Shown: positions 32,258 to 41,805, counted from the first letter of the stretch. The stretch: DNA of 64,000 nucleotides from an uncultured Prevotella sp. (GCA_900320905.1 ONTZ01000012.1:1-64000); one strand, 5' to 3'. Numbers and translations: made by a program. The notes: generated by a model from the sequence alone, not told the origin.

Positions 32258-33544
32258 CTAATCGGCGCGAAGCGCCTCGATGGGCCTGATGCGCGAGGCC
32301 TTATAGGCGGGGATGAGCCCTGCGATAGTACCTGCAATCACCATCACCATCGTGGCCTCGAAACAGACATCCAGTCCTACGGTAGGATCAAGGAACATCG
32401 TGGCCTTAAACAAACCCGTGTCGATGGTATCATGCCCCAGTGTGGCATCCATATATTCATTGGCACACACCCCCAGCACCATACCGATATACCCGAAGAA
32501 TGTCGTGATGATCACACTCTCTATGATAATCAGTTTCAGTATGCTCCAGGGTTTGGCACCGATGGCCTTTCTGATTCCGAACTCATGGGTACGCTCCTTC
32601 ACGGTGATGAGCATGATGTTCGACACACCTACAATACCTGAAAGCAACGTAAAGAGTCCCACAATCCAAAGGGCTGTACGGATGATGCTGATACCCTGTT
32701 CCATCTGAAGGTTCTGTGTGTAACGGTTCCAAAGATAGATGGCACTCTCATCCTCAGGATGGGCCTGATGATTGGCATTGATACGCTGGCGATAGGACTT
32801 TTCAAATTCTTCGTTAGCCTCCTCCGTGGGAAGACCGTGGAAAGTGAACTCTATACGACGGGCATCATCGTTATGGGCACCATAGATACGTTTGATGGCA
32901 GAATAACTGGAGTAGATATCAGCCCGTCCGTTCTGCTGTTCTTTATAGATTCCCACTACTTTGAAGGCGAAGTTACCCAATTTCACAAACTTCCCGATGA
33001 GGGCTGCCTCCCGACCTGTCCCCTGCTGTGCCGTATCACCTGTAATACCCAGAAGTTCCTGTGCCTGCTTATTACTCATCACAAGCACCTTACGACTCTC
33101 CTTCACGTCGATTTCGTTAATGTAACGCCCATAGAGCATCTCCACCTTGTCAATCTTCGTATGGTTAGGATAGACACCACAGACGGAACCAGTGATATAC
33201 TGCTCACCATTGCTGATCGTGCCTGACGTACGATACTGTGCACCCACCTCGTCGATATTCTTCTTGAAACCATCTTCCGTCGCTGTGATGTCACGTGTCT
33301 GTAGTCTGATCCAGCGACCCTCCTTCAGTCCCTGATAGGGTTTCGAGGTCTCACCGCCGAACACCACCATCGATGAAGAAAGGAAACGGCTGCTCTGGTT
33401 GAGGTTGGCATTGATAAGTCCGTTGCCGGCACCCAGCAGCACAATGAGCATGAAGATGCCCCACGCCACGGCGAAGCCCGTGAGCGCCGTGCGGAGTTTA
33501 TTCCTCCGAGCCGTACTCCATATTTCTGTGATTATATCTCGCAT
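32258..33544 (-). CDS. MacB/FtsX-type ABC transporter permease (first copy)
   Basis: 428 aa, paralogue of the downstream permease: NKLRTALTGFAVAWGIFMLIVLLGAG at the N-terminus, a large periplasmic domain, and LLSGIVGVSNIMLITVKERTHEFGIRKAIGAKPWSIL before the last two helices. Two different half-permeases suggest a heterodimer. Encoded 64 bp after the ATPase gene, with a CCTAGG array in the gap. Confidence 0.93.
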   Translation of the reverse strand: MRDIITEIWSTARRNKLRTALTGFAVAWGIFMLIVLLGAGNGLINANLNQSSRFLSSSMVVFGGETSKPYQGLKEGRWIRLQTRDITATEDGFKKNIDEVGAQYRTSGTISNGEQYITGSVCGVYPNHTKIDKVEMLYGRYINEIDVKESRKVLVMSNKQAQELLGITGDTAQQGTGREAALIGKFVKLGNFAFKVVGIYKEQQNGRADIYSSYSAIKRIYGAHNDDARRIEFTFHGLPTEEANEEFEKSYRQRINANHQAHPEDESAIYLWNRYTQNLQMEQGISIIRTALWIVGLFTLLSGIVGVSNIMLITVKERTHEFGIRKAIGAKPWSILKLIIIESVIITTFFGYIGMVLGVCANEYMDATLGHDTIDTGLFKATMFLDPTVGLDVCFEATMVMVIAGTIAGLIPAYKASRIRPIEALRAD

Positions 33545-33557
33545 AATAGTCTTTTTT

Positions 33558-33603
33558 TCTAGGATTGCCTAGGTTTCCCTAGGATCGCCTAGGATTGCCT
33601 AGG
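33558..33603. repeat. Phased CCTAGG repeat, locus D
   Basis: Units at 33558 (TCTAGG), 33568, 33578, 33588 and 33598, exactly 10 bp apart, between the ATPase gene and the first permease; the last unit ends 4 bp from the ATPase stop. Confidence 0.9.
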
Positions 33604-33607
33604 ATTC

Positions 33608-34327
33608 CTATTTCATTATTCCTCCGCTGCCGAAGGGCGAGGCATCATGGTTCAGATTCTCCTCGATCTGCCCGATGATGCCGTCCTTGATATGTACTAT
33701 CTTGTTCGTCTCATTCGCCACGCCGCTCTCGTGCGTCACCACGACGATGGTCATGCCATCCTCCTGGTTCAACTGCTTGAGCAACTGCATCACCTCCACG
33801 GAGGTCTTCGAGTCGAGTGCGCCCGTAGGCTCGTCGGCCAGGATGATCTGTGGACGGGTGATGAGTGCTCTGGCAATTGCTACGCGTTGCTTCTGTCCTC
33901 CCGACAGTTCGTTGGGGTAATGTTCTGCCCAGTCGAGCAGTCCCAGACGCTCCAGGTACTCCAGTGCCATCTGATGGCGCTTCTTTCTGGACACCCCCTG
34001 ATAAAATAATGGCAACTCAACGTTTTCCACGGCGGTTTTGAAAGAGATGAGATTAAATGACTGGAAGATAAAACCTATCATTCGGTTACGGTAGTCAGCC
34101 GCCTTGCGCTCTGAGAGGTTCCAGATGGGCACGCCTGCCAGTTCGTAGGTGCCGGAATCATAGTTGTCAAGGATACCTAATATATTTAATAAGGTACTCT
34201 TGCCTGAGCCTGAGGCACCCATGATGCTCACGAACTCACCCTTGGCAATGTCGAGGTTGATACCCTTGAGCACATGGAGTGGCTGGGCACCGAAGTAGGT
34301 CTTGTTGATGTCTTGTAAATGTATCAT
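33608..34327 (-). CDS. LolD/MacB-type ABC transporter ATP-binding protein
   Basis: 239 aa. Walker A GASGSGKST (about 36-44), Q-loop FIFQSFNLI, signature LSGGQKQRVAIARAL, Walker B IILADEPTGALD and H-loop VVVTHE. GALDSKTSVEVM is typical of the MacB/LolD branch. First gene of the exporter operon ATPase-permease-permease-adaptor-TolC. No clear -7 box in the 89 bp upstream, so read-through from the beta-barrel gene is possible. Confidence 0.95.
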   Translation of the reverse strand: MIHLQDINKTYFGAQPLHVLKGINLDIAKGEFVSIMGASGSGKSTLLNILGILDNYDSGTYELAGVPIWNLSERKAADYRNRMIGFIFQSFNLISFKTAVENVELPLFYQGVSRKKRHQMALEYLERLGLLDWAEHYPNELSGGQKQRVAIARALITRPQIILADEPTGALDSKTSVEVMQLLKQLNQEDGMTIVVVTHESGVANETNKIVHIKDGIIGQIEENLNHDASPFGSGGIMK

Positions 34328-34416
34328 TTGTGGTAGTTTATTTCTTTTTTCTGTTTGTTAGACGGACATTATATATGAAAAGTTGCATAATTGTAAACTA
34401 AAAAAACTTAAATCTA

Positions 34417-37368
34417 TCAGAAGAAAAACGGATCAGCATTCTTCTTGCCTTTGGGGTACTTCCTGAATTGATACGTCAGTTTCAGCAGACCGTATTGAGA
34501 TACAACGTTGGTATAGGTCTCTGTTCGTCCCTGTTCGTTGATGTTGTACTGTCTGTTACTAAGTTGTCCTAACAGATCAAAGCCTTCGATGCTGACGGTG
34601 AGAGTGTTCTTCAGCAACTGACGACTGAGTTTGGCACCCCATATCAGTTCGTCGCGATTCATCTGAGGATCACTGTAGCCACGACGACTGTAGTTGACGA
34701 TGCTGGTTGACAATTGTAACTTCCAAGGCAACTGTACAAGTGCCGAGAGTCCGTAACTGATGTTGCCGGCATTGATGCGCTGGAAGTCTTCACGACTGCT
34801 GGTGACATGATTTAGGGACCCGCTGAAACTGAGGCTCAATTCATGATTCCCCCTACCCTCACCTGCGGGTATCTGGTAATTGGCTGTCAGATGGTCGTTA
34901 AGATTAGTGTTGTGGACAATGCTCTCAGCACTGGTGGTGCTACCAGCCACACTGTTCAGGTCTACACTGTGGTTGTAGGAAAAGCCCAAAGTGTTCTCGA
35001 AGCGGAGTCGCTTTCTCTTGTCGAGAGTTTGTCCGCAGTTAAAGTCTGCACCAAGGTTCCAGTTGCCATCGACATTGACGGGCTTGGTGGTAGTGCGTCC
35101 GCTGGTCTTGTCATAGACCATACTGGTGGCTACAGCGTTATAAGTGCGACTGTACCTGAGACCGGCACTAATGGTCCGTATCTTGGGCCCTCCTATAAGG
35201 AAGAAGTTACTGCTGATATTCAGCGTATGTGTCTTGTGCAGGTCAGGGTTTGAGTAACTGACGTTCAGTGGATCGCTGCTATCGACGTAACTGACGAGAG
35301 TCATGATGTCTGGCACGCTGGTCTGGTAGGAAGCATTTATCATGATTTGCATGATGGTGGGCTGATTCTCGTCCAGGCCAACAAAGATGGCACCTCCCTC
35401 GTGCTTCGGAGAATAGATCACCTGCAGGTTGGGATTCAGCATCCAGTGACTCTGTGTGAGGTGCTGCTGGGTCTCGCGGAAATAATCCAAACGCTTGTCT
35501 ACATATTGTAGTGGCAACGTCATGTATATGCCCCCATTACCCATGAATCGTGGTGACAGCGTCAGTGAAGCCCGCAGTTGCTGGATATTGTCGTGGCGGG
35601 TATAGTTATAACTGTTTGGGTTGTCGAGCACGCTGCGCAGAGCCTCAGCAGTGGATGGTAGCAGATCGATGAGCGTTGAGTCGCGCCCAGGCAGACGATC
35701 CAAACGGTAAAGTGAATTCTCGTTGTCGTTGTAGGCATGACTGTACTCATAGCCCAGGCGCAGGTTGTGACGGCCCAGTCCTACGTTGTAGTCTGCACTG
35801 AGCGAAGTGTTCCAGTTTTTCGAAGGCGCATCGGTATAGTTGTTACGGAAGTCACGTTGTCCATGTGTCTTCATGTAGTTCAGGTCCTGCCGTTCGTAAC
35901 GGTTCGACGATGTACGGTTGTAGTTGACACTTGCCTGTAGCGACACGATATCTGCCCACAACTTGACGTGAGTCTGTGCATTACCAACGATGTTCAGGTT
36001 CTCGTTATCACCCTGACTCTGTGTCTCACGACGGTTTAGCGTCAGTTGACGGTATTTGTCAGGATGGAGGAAGAGGTCATCCAACAAATCTCCATACTCT
36101 GCAGGATCTGCATCAAACTGAGCCGAACGGTTACTGCCCCAGTTATTGCCTGATGAATAACTGATATCGTAATTGACCGTAGTAAGCAATTTCTTAGGCG
36201 ACCAATTGAGGTGACCATAACTACTGAAGCCCTTCGAACGGCTACGATTGTAGTTGGCCGAGCGGGCGTAGGTGTCGCCACCAGCGAGGTAGGTCTGGCT
36301 CGAAGTCCACGTATCCGTATGGTTGTTGTTATGATAGCCGCTGACGCTGACACCCGCAGAGAACTTATCCTCCCATCCGCCATAACTGTAGCCGATGTTG
36401 GCAGTACGGGTGGTCTGAACACCCTGTGCAGCCGACGGTTCATAATATACCGCCCCATTGCCACTCATGAACATACGACTGCTCTGGTCGTTGAGATTGT
36501 TCAGATTGGCGTTCAGCGACAACTGATGCATGCCGGCCCTTCTGCTGACCATCATTCGCAGCCCATAGCGGTCTTCGGTTCCTGCACCAACCTCGATATT
36601 GCCATTGGTACTGATGGCATACTGCTTCTTCAGTTTGACATCCATCACGTAACTCTTGTCGTTCATGTCGCGACCAGCCATCTCTGTGAGTTTGCCCTCG
36701 CGGTCGAACACCTTGATCTTGTTCACCGTGTAGGCTGGCAGGTTCTCGAGTGCCGCCTTCGGATCGCCTTCGAAAAAGTCGCGCCCATCGACCAGCAGGT
36801 TGTCTATCTTCTTGCCGTTCACCTTGATCTCGCCGTCCTTGCTTAGTTCGGCTCCAGGCAACTGGCGTATCAGGGCGTCGAGCATCGAACCTTCGGCCAG
36901 GTTGAAGGCGTCAGCATTATAGACGACGGTGTCGCCTCGCATCACCATTTTGATTTTCGTACCCGTAACAGTAACCTCACCCAGCATCATCGACTCACGT
37001 CTCATTTCTATACGTCCCACATCGACATCGCCCTCACGCTTGTATTTTACCTCGAAGGGCGTGTAGGTGGTCTTGAAGCCGATGCACGAGGTGCGGATGA
37101 GGTACTTTCCCTTCTGCTTGACAGGCAACTGGAAGAAGCCGAAACGGTTCAGCAACAAAGTGTCACCGCCCACAGGCTGATAGGTCTCTATCACGGTACT
37201 ATCGGAAGCGGACAGCAGACAGACGGACACATTGGGTATCACCTCGTGGGTGAACGCCTCGACGATACGACCCGATACGACACGTCTGTCATTGTCCTGA
37301 GCGACGACATTACCCGACGGACACATCAGTGCGATGATAAGCAGAAACAGGAAATACGGTTGATTCAT
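34417..37368 (-). CDS. Outer-membrane beta-barrel protein with carboxypeptidase-like and plug domains
   Basis: 983 aa. Signal peptide to about residue 23, a CarboxypepD_reg-like domain (VVSGRIVEAFTHEVIPNVSVCLL), then a TonB-plug-like part (VVYNADAFNLAEGSMLDALIRQLPGAELSKDGEIKVNGKKIDNLLVDGRDFFEGDPKAALENLPAYTVNKI) and a long barrel. This is the 'outer membrane beta-barrel family' relative of TonB receptors, which has no SusD partner. It starts 29 bp after the GntR stop, so may belong to that operon. Ligand unknown. Confidence 0.9.
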   Translation of the reverse strand: MNQPYFLFLLIIALMCPSGNVVAQDNDRRVVSGRIVEAFTHEVIPNVSVCLLSASDSTVIETYQPVGGDTLLLNRFGFFQLPVKQKGKYLIRTSCIGFKTTYTPFEVKYKREGDVDVGRIEMRRESMMLGEVTVTGTKIKMVMRGDTVVYNADAFNLAEGSMLDALIRQLPGAELSKDGEIKVNGKKIDNLLVDGRDFFEGDPKAALENLPAYTVNKIKVFDREGKLTEMAGRDMNDKSYVMDVKLKKQYAISTNGNIEVGAGTEDRYGLRMMVSRRAGMHQLSLNANLNNLNDQSSRMFMSGNGAVYYEPSAAQGVQTTRTANIGYSYGGWEDKFSAGVSVSGYHNNNHTDTWTSSQTYLAGGDTYARSANYNRSRSKGFSSYGHLNWSPKKLLTTVNYDISYSSGNNWGSNRSAQFDADPAEYGDLLDDLFLHPDKYRQLTLNRRETQSQGDNENLNIVGNAQTHVKLWADIVSLQASVNYNRTSSNRYERQDLNYMKTHGQRDFRNNYTDAPSKNWNTSLSADYNVGLGRHNLRLGYEYSHAYNDNENSLYRLDRLPGRDSTLIDLLPSTAEALRSVLDNPNSYNYTRHDNIQQLRASLTLSPRFMGNGGIYMTLPLQYVDKRLDYFRETQQHLTQSHWMLNPNLQVIYSPKHEGGAIFVGLDENQPTIMQIMINASYQTSVPDIMTLVSYVDSSDPLNVSYSNPDLHKTHTLNISSNFFLIGGPKIRTISAGLRYSRTYNAVATSMVYDKTSGRTTTKPVNVDGNWNLGADFNCGQTLDKRKRLRFENTLGFSYNHSVDLNSVAGSTTSAESIVHNTNLNDHLTANYQIPAGEGRGNHELSLSFSGSLNHVTSSREDFQRINAGNISYGLSALVQLPWKLQLSTSIVNYSRRGYSDPQMNRDELIWGAKLSRQLLKNTLTVSIEGFDLLGQLSNRQYNINEQGRTETYTNVVSQYGLLKLTYQFRKYPKGKKNADPFFF

Positions 37369-37397
37369 ACCTTTGTTTTACTTATTATACGCAGAAA

Positions 37398-37760
37398 CTA
37401 TCCCTTTTGTTGCATCTCGTAGGCAACTTTAACATCTTCTAACGTGATGTCGAGCAGTGCCATCTGACGGAAGAGTTCTGGCAGGCGCTCCTTCATGAAG
37501 TCCTTCTTACGGGCCTTCAGGATCTGCTTCTTCGCCCCTTTCGTCACGAAGTAGCCCAAGCCACGCTTGTTGTAGATCACCTCCTCACGAGCCAGTTGCT
37601 CATAGGCCTTGACGGCTGTGTTCGTATTCACCTCCAAGAGTACGGCATATTCGCGTACGCTGGGGATTCTGTCGTCATCCTGGTATTTACCTGAGAGGAT
37701 CTCGTCGCAGAGACGGTCCACGATCTGCAGGTAGATTGCTTTATCATTTGTGAAAGTCAT
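37398..37760 (-). CDS. YtrA-type GntR transcriptional repressor
   Basis: 120 aa. Winged HTH: IYLQIVDRLCDEILSGKYQDDDRIPSVREYAVLLEVNTNTAVKAYEQLAREEVIYNKRGLGYFV, the exact YtrA pattern, and a short C-terminal dimerising tail instead of a ligand domain. Its start overlaps the upstream membrane gene by 17 bp. Usually represses its own ABC operon; a perfect inverted repeat at the operon promoter (40424-40445) is the likely operator. Confidence 0.93.
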   Translation of the reverse strand: MTFTNDKAIYLQIVDRLCDEILSGKYQDDDRIPSVREYAVLLEVNTNTAVKAYEQLAREEVIYNKRGLGYFVTKGAKKQILKARKKDFMKERLPELFRQMALLDITLEDVKVAYEMQQKG

Positions 37761-38676
37761 AATTAGTCCACTTATTTGTTATTAACTGAAAACCTTTGAA
37801 GATATGGAACGAAGCCCAGTAGTTGAAGATAGAGAGTATAGGCAGTGCCACCGTGATGAAGTAACCCAAGACACCCACTTTGTGTAAGACCTGGACGGAC
37901 TTTGCATATACCGGCCCATTTGAGTCCAAGGCTCCGGACTGGCGCAAAGCCTCTAAGGACTGACCATCTATCACAGTATCTACATAAAATACTTGGAGAT
38001 TAAATTTTTGAACCAACCATGTTATCAGAAGGAAGGCTAAGATAATCACCAGACTCGACGCGACGAAGGTATATTTGCGCAGCAGGGTACCTCCAAGGAT
38101 GTAGGCGGAGTGAATCCAGACGAGCAAGCCAACCAAAAAGATGGGAGCGCACACTTTGTAAGGTATCGTTTGGATCATCATGCCTCCTTCATCGAAAGGG
38201 GGAATCATCTCACCGAAATGATCCAGAACTATCGGCACAAGCGAATACCACTCATTACCACACGCCAGGGCACGGACGGCCATTCTGAGCGTATCGCCCA
38301 CGACAAAAGCCAGAAATCCTGCCAGCGACCAGACCACAGTGACATAAATAACTACCGCAAGGAATTTCTCCAGATTCGTTGAAGGCAGCATCAGGAAGGC
38401 CTCACGCCTCGGCTTCTTCTGATAGTCAGCGAAACCTGTACTAAACGCTACCAACACAAATATGACGAGTGCTATCTGGCAGATCTGGGATATGGAGGAA
38501 TATAATAGTGGGACGTAATTCCCGCCATCTGGATGAATTTTAAGGGCGATAAAAATCATCTCCATAAGGAAAGCACCCACACCAGCACCTAATGTCCACG
38601 CCAGGAAATTGCGGAAGTTGGTAGCCACCACCCAGCGGAACGTCTGGCCAAATCTATTTATATTAAAACTATTCAT
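37744..38676 (-). CDS. ABC-2-like membrane protein of the YtrA operon (second)
   Basis: 310 aa with about six hydrophobic helices (WTLGAGVGAFLMEMIFIAL, ISQICQIALVIFVLVAF, VIYVTVVWSLAGFLAFVVG, FLVGLLVWIHSAYILGGTLL, SSLVIILAFLLITWLV, VALPILSIFNYWASFHIF). The N-terminal NSFNINRFGQTFRWVVATNFRNFLAW matches the paralogue just upstream. Probably a permease subunit for the ATPase at 39537. Confidence 0.8.
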   Translation of the reverse strand: MNSFNINRFGQTFRWVVATNFRNFLAWTLGAGVGAFLMEMIFIALKIHPDGGNYVPLLYSSISQICQIALVIFVLVAFSTGFADYQKKPRREAFLMLPSTNLEKFLAVVIYVTVVWSLAGFLAFVVGDTLRMAVRALACGNEWYSLVPIVLDHFGEMIPPFDEGGMMIQTIPYKVCAPIFLVGLLVWIHSAYILGGTLLRKYTFVASSLVIILAFLLITWLVQKFNLQVFYVDTVIDGQSLEALRQSGALDSNGPVYAKSVQVLHKVGVLGYFITVALPILSIFNYWASFHIFKGFQLITNKWTNYDFHK

Positions 38677-38703
38677 AACTTCAATTTTTCAATTCTTCAA
38701 TTC

Positions 38704-39495
38704 TTATAGGTTCACGAACTTACCGATAACCTGCTGACGGCAGAAGAGCCTGTACGACAGCCAGAAGTTTCCCAGGAACCAAACTGCATAGAACACATCC
38801 CAGCCAAATGTCACCTGTGCTGAGTCCTTATCGCTGTAACCCGTTCCTTGAGGCAACAACCAGATACACAACATACATACTACGATGATGACCACCGTTG
38901 TCAGTATCCACGCAAACTTATGCGAGCGGAAGAACGTGCCACCCAAGGTATAGACAGAGTGGAATAACAACATCGTAGCAATCCCACCATGCCACATGTT
39001 ACGGGGATCTCCTTTCGATAATTTTGTAAACGTATCGCTGAGATCATTAATCACCTCTGTCGTCACAAATGCCAGGTTCTCATTGCCCCATATCACATTC
39101 ACCAGATATTGAACCAGGTCGGCACCAAAGAAAGCCACGATATAAAGCGGCAACAGAAGGATCCACGTGCTGTAACGCATCAGGTACTTCTCCAAGTTCG
39201 AGGCGGGCAGCATCAGCAGCGTTTGGAGGTCGTGCTTACTTTTCATGCTCGAAAACATCCACGACGGTCCTGTGACGACTGTAATGATGAACATCACCAT
39301 TGTCACAATGAAGCACATTGTATAGTCAGCATTTTCACCCATCACAATAATATGGAAGAAATGCGTCGTGAAGGCAATGAAGAGCAGCGACAGGACGACG
39401 AACACGTTCAGCAGGTTCTTCAGGTAGAAGCCCCTATCGACCGTCAGCGACCAGCGCATCAGTTTGCCAAATCTATTGAAATTAAACTGTATCAT
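38704..39495 (-). CDS. ABC-2-like membrane protein of the YtrA operon (first)
   Basis: 263 aa from the ATG at 39495 (MIQFNFNRFGKLMRWSLTVDRG), chosen because it aligns with the start of its paralogue; the TTG at 39504 is weaker. About six helices and the shared motif LMLPASNLEKYLMRY (paralogue: LMLPSTNLEKFLAVV). Pairs with the paralogue to form the transporter. The gap to the next gene is filled with a CAATTCTT repeat. Confidence 0.8.
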   Translation of the reverse strand: MIQFNFNRFGKLMRWSLTVDRGFYLKNLLNVFVVLSLLFIAFTTHFFHIIVMGENADYTMCFIVTMVMFIITVVTGPSWMFSSMKSKHDLQTLLMLPASNLEKYLMRYSTWILLLPLYIVAFFGADLVQYLVNVIWGNENLAFVTTEVINDLSDTFTKLSKGDPRNMWHGGIATMLLFHSVYTLGGTFFRSHKFAWILTTVVIIVVCMLCIWLLPQGTGYSDKDSAQVTFGWDVFYAVWFLGNFWLSYRLFCRQQVIGKFVNL

Positions 39496-39504
39496 AATCG
39501 TCAA

Positions 39505-39536
39505 TGTTCAATATTCAATGTTCAATGTTCAATCCT
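39505..39536. repeat. TTCAATG simple repeat
   Basis: CAATGTTCAATATTCAATG and further TTCAATG units fill the gap between the ATPase gene and the first membrane gene of the YtrA operon. Period about 8-9 bp. Confidence 0.75.
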
Positions 39537-40352
39537 TTAAATCTTCCCCTCATTGACGGCATTGAACAGCAACTCGAGGTTCACCTGCGTCTCAGCACTA
39601 TTCTCCTTACGAGGTGCGATCACGGCATTGCCTTGCAGCGAAGGCTCGGCATAGAGTGCATCGTTCATCTGATCTGGTGTACGATATTCAAAGGTGTACT
39701 TCTCCTGAATCTCAGCCACTGAGGCATTCAGCAACAATTTCTGTGGTGAGAGAATCAGGATGTGATCCAACAACGCCTCCACATCGTGTACCTGATGGGT
39801 GGAGATGATCAGGGTGCGATCACCACTCATATACTGCGCCACCACCTTGCGGAACTGACTCTTCGAGGGGATATCCAGACCGTTGGTTGGCTCGTCCATC
39901 AACATCACCTTCGTATTCGTAGCCAGGGCGAAGGCCATAAACACCTTCTTCTTCTGTCCCATCGAGAGGGCATTCAGCTTTACATCCATTGTGAGTTCGA
40001 AGTCCTTCAGACAAGCCTCCAGCACCTGAGAACTGAACAAGGGATAGAAGGGACGGTTGATCTTCACATACTGTTCCAGCGACATAGCAGGCAGATCAAA
40101 CTCCTCAGGAACGATGAAAATCTCCTGAAGCGTTTCAGGCTTGCGAAGCTTGGTCTCGACGCCATCGAATCTGACAGTGCCCGTCTTGGGGCGCAACAAT
40201 CCGCTGATTAGATAAAGCAGAGTAGATTTGCCTGTACCGTTCTTACCCAGCAAACCGTAGATGTTATCCTGTTCCAGTGTCAAACTGAAATCATCGAATA
40301 CCAGGCTCTTCTGACCTGCGTACTTAAAACTGATGTTGTTTACCTCAATCAT
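39537..40352 (-). CDS. ABC transporter ATP-binding protein of the YtrA operon
   Basis: 271 aa. Walker A GLLGKNGTGKST (about 34-45), Q-loop near IFIVPEEFDLPAM, signature LSMGQKKKVFMAF (degenerate LSGGQ), Walker B VMLMDEPTNGLD, H-loop IISTHQ. First gene of the operon ATPase, two membrane proteins, GntR, then perhaps the barrel protein. YtrA-type operons respond to cell-wall antibiotics in Firmicutes; that is only an analogy here. Confidence 0.93.
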   Translation of the reverse strand: MIEVNNISFKYAGQKSLVFDDFSLTLEQDNIYGLLGKNGTGKSTLLYLISGLLRPKTGTVRFDGVETKLRKPETLQEIFIVPEEFDLPAMSLEQYVKINRPFYPLFSSQVLEACLKDFELTMDVKLNALSMGQKKKVFMAFALATNTKVMLMDEPTNGLDIPSKSQFRKVVAQYMSGDRTLIISTHQVHDVEALLDHILILSPQKLLLNASVAEIQEKYTFEYRTPDQMNDALYAEPSLQGNAVIAPRKENSAETQVNLELLFNAVNEGKI

Positions 40353-40423
40353 AATCGTTGTATTTAGATGTTATTTTGATAATTTCCTGTCTCTTATTTC
40401 TGGGATCCATCACCCCTGTTATA

Positions 40424-40445
40424 GTGTACTACTTAAATAGTACAC
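40424..40445. promoter_or_regulatory. Probable YtrA/GntR operator
   Basis: GTGTACTA (40424-40431), a 6-bp centre CTTAAA, and TAGTACAC (40438-40445): perfect 8-bp arms. It lies 3 bp downstream of the -7 box on the minus strand, over the transcription start, where a repressor would block the polymerase. Confidence 0.75.
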
Positions 40446-40447
40446 CG

Positions 40448-40455
40448 CAAAAGTA
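40448..40455 (-). promoter_or_regulatory. YtrA-operon -7 box
   Basis: TACTTTTG on the minus strand followed by CGG, 96 bp upstream of the ATPase ATG and adjacent to the operator. Confidence 0.75.
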
Positions 40456-40544
40456 GTGCTTTTATGAATACGCTCCAAATTTTTCGGCAAAAAACTTCAG
40501 TTTCTTAACACACTTTAACCCTTATGTCTCGTGCGTACATTATT

Positions 40545-40583
40545 TAATAAATAAGCCGATACACTCCCTCAGAGCATATCGGC
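40545..40583 (-). terminator. Esterase terminator
   Basis: GCCGATA (40555-40561) and TATCGGC (40577-40583) form a 7-bp stem with an inner CTC/GAG pair; on the minus strand it is followed by TTATTTATT. 29 bp after the esterase stop. Confidence 0.7.
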
Positions 40584-40611
40584 AATCAATTCCAATGGAA
40601 TCGTTTCTCGG

Positions 40612-41805
40612 TTAATCCTTGAACAGATATTGGGCAAACTCATGCAGCGACTTGCGCCACACCTGCCACTCATGGTCGCCTGGGTAGGAGTTGAAACGCA
40701 CCTCTACCCCACCGTCACGCATCGTCTTCACAATATTGCGGGTATATTCAATACGTGGATCCTGCTCACCACAAGACAAGAAGAATACATCAAACTGTTT
40801 ATTAAACGTCTTCGTATCCGTCAGCATACCTGGCACTTCTTTCTCCAAATCGAAATTCGATGCCCCACGGATACCACCGAACATACCCGTCGAAAAGACA
40901 CCCACGTTGGCGAATACCTCTGGATCGCGCAAGCCGATATAGAACGACTGTCCGCCACCCATCGACAGTCCGCACATCGCACGGTTCCTGCGATCCTTCT
41001 TCACACGATAGGTCTTTTCGACAAAAGGAATCACATTCTCTATCAGTTCACTGCGGAAGGTCTGCATACCCTGCCAACTGTAACCGCCACCACCAAAACC
41101 GCCACTGGCAGAGCGCACATTACTGTTCGAACTCACCACGATCATCGGCACCGCCTTGCCTGCCGCAATCAGGTTGTCCATGATCTGAGCGGTGCGCCCC
41201 TGCTCCATCCAACCACGATGATCCTCACCACCACCATGCTGGATATACACTACAGGATAGGTCTGACTACCCTCGTCGTAACCTGCAGGCGTATAGATCA
41301 TCAGCGGACGCCAAGCCTTTTCCACATTCGAATAATAATGGACGGTACGTACCTCACCATGCTTGACATCCTGCACCTCGAAGTCGGCCATGCCTTCCTC
41401 AGGTATCTCAATGGCACTCGACCAACGACTACAGCCATAGAACGACTGACTGGCGGGATCTGCCACTGACACACCGTCGATAATCAGCGAATAATAGTGA
41501 AAGCCCGGCACCTGCGGCTTTGTCTTCACCGTCCAAGTGCCATTATCGCCCTTCTCCATGTCATACTTCGTACCGCCAAGATCCACCTGTACCTCCCGTG
41601 CCTCCGGCGCGCGTACTGTGAACTTCACGCTGTTGTCACTGAGCAACTGTGGTCCTTGACTGAAGTTGATGTTCGTCACAGGCACCTTATAAACATTATT
41701 GATCTGATACATCGGGGCTCCTGTGCCACGTTGTCCCTGCGCTGCGACTTCTGTGCAGCAAACGGCCGACAGCATAGCGGCCAGCATAATCTTGACTGTT
41801 CTCAT
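40612..41805 (-). CDS. CE1-type carbohydrate esterase with N-terminal E-set/CBM48-like domain
   Basis: 397 aa from the ATG at 41805 (signal peptide ending EVAAQ); codons further upstream overlap the promoter. Residues about 45-135 form an E-set domain (VKFTVRAPEAREVQVDLGGTKYDMEKGDNGTWTVK). Then an alpha/beta-hydrolase of the esterase D/feruloyl esterase type: YPVVYIQHGGGEDHRGW (oxyanion HGGG), CGLSMGGGQSF with the nucleophile Ser, an Asp in SCGEQDPRIEY and the His in GDHEW. Probably removes ferulate or acetate from plant polysaccharide outside the cell. Confidence 0.9.
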   Translation of the reverse strand: MRTVKIMLAAMLSAVCCTEVAAQGQRGTGAPMYQINNVYKVPVTNINFSQGPQLLSDNSVKFTVRAPEAREVQVDLGGTKYDMEKGDNGTWTVKTKPQVPGFHYYSLIIDGVSVADPASQSFYGCSRWSSAIEIPEEGMADFEVQDVKHGEVRTVHYYSNVEKAWRPLMIYTPAGYDEGSQTYPVVYIQHGGGEDHRGWMEQGRTAQIMDNLIAAGKAVPMIVVSSNSNVRSASGGFGGGGYSWQGMQTFRSELIENVIPFVEKTYRVKKDRRNRAMCGLSMGGGQSFYIGLRDPEVFANVGVFSTGMFGGIRGASNFDLEKEVPGMLTDTKTFNKQFDVFFLSCGEQDPRIEYTRNIVKTMRDGGVEVRFNSYPGDHEWQVWRKSLHEFAQYLFKD

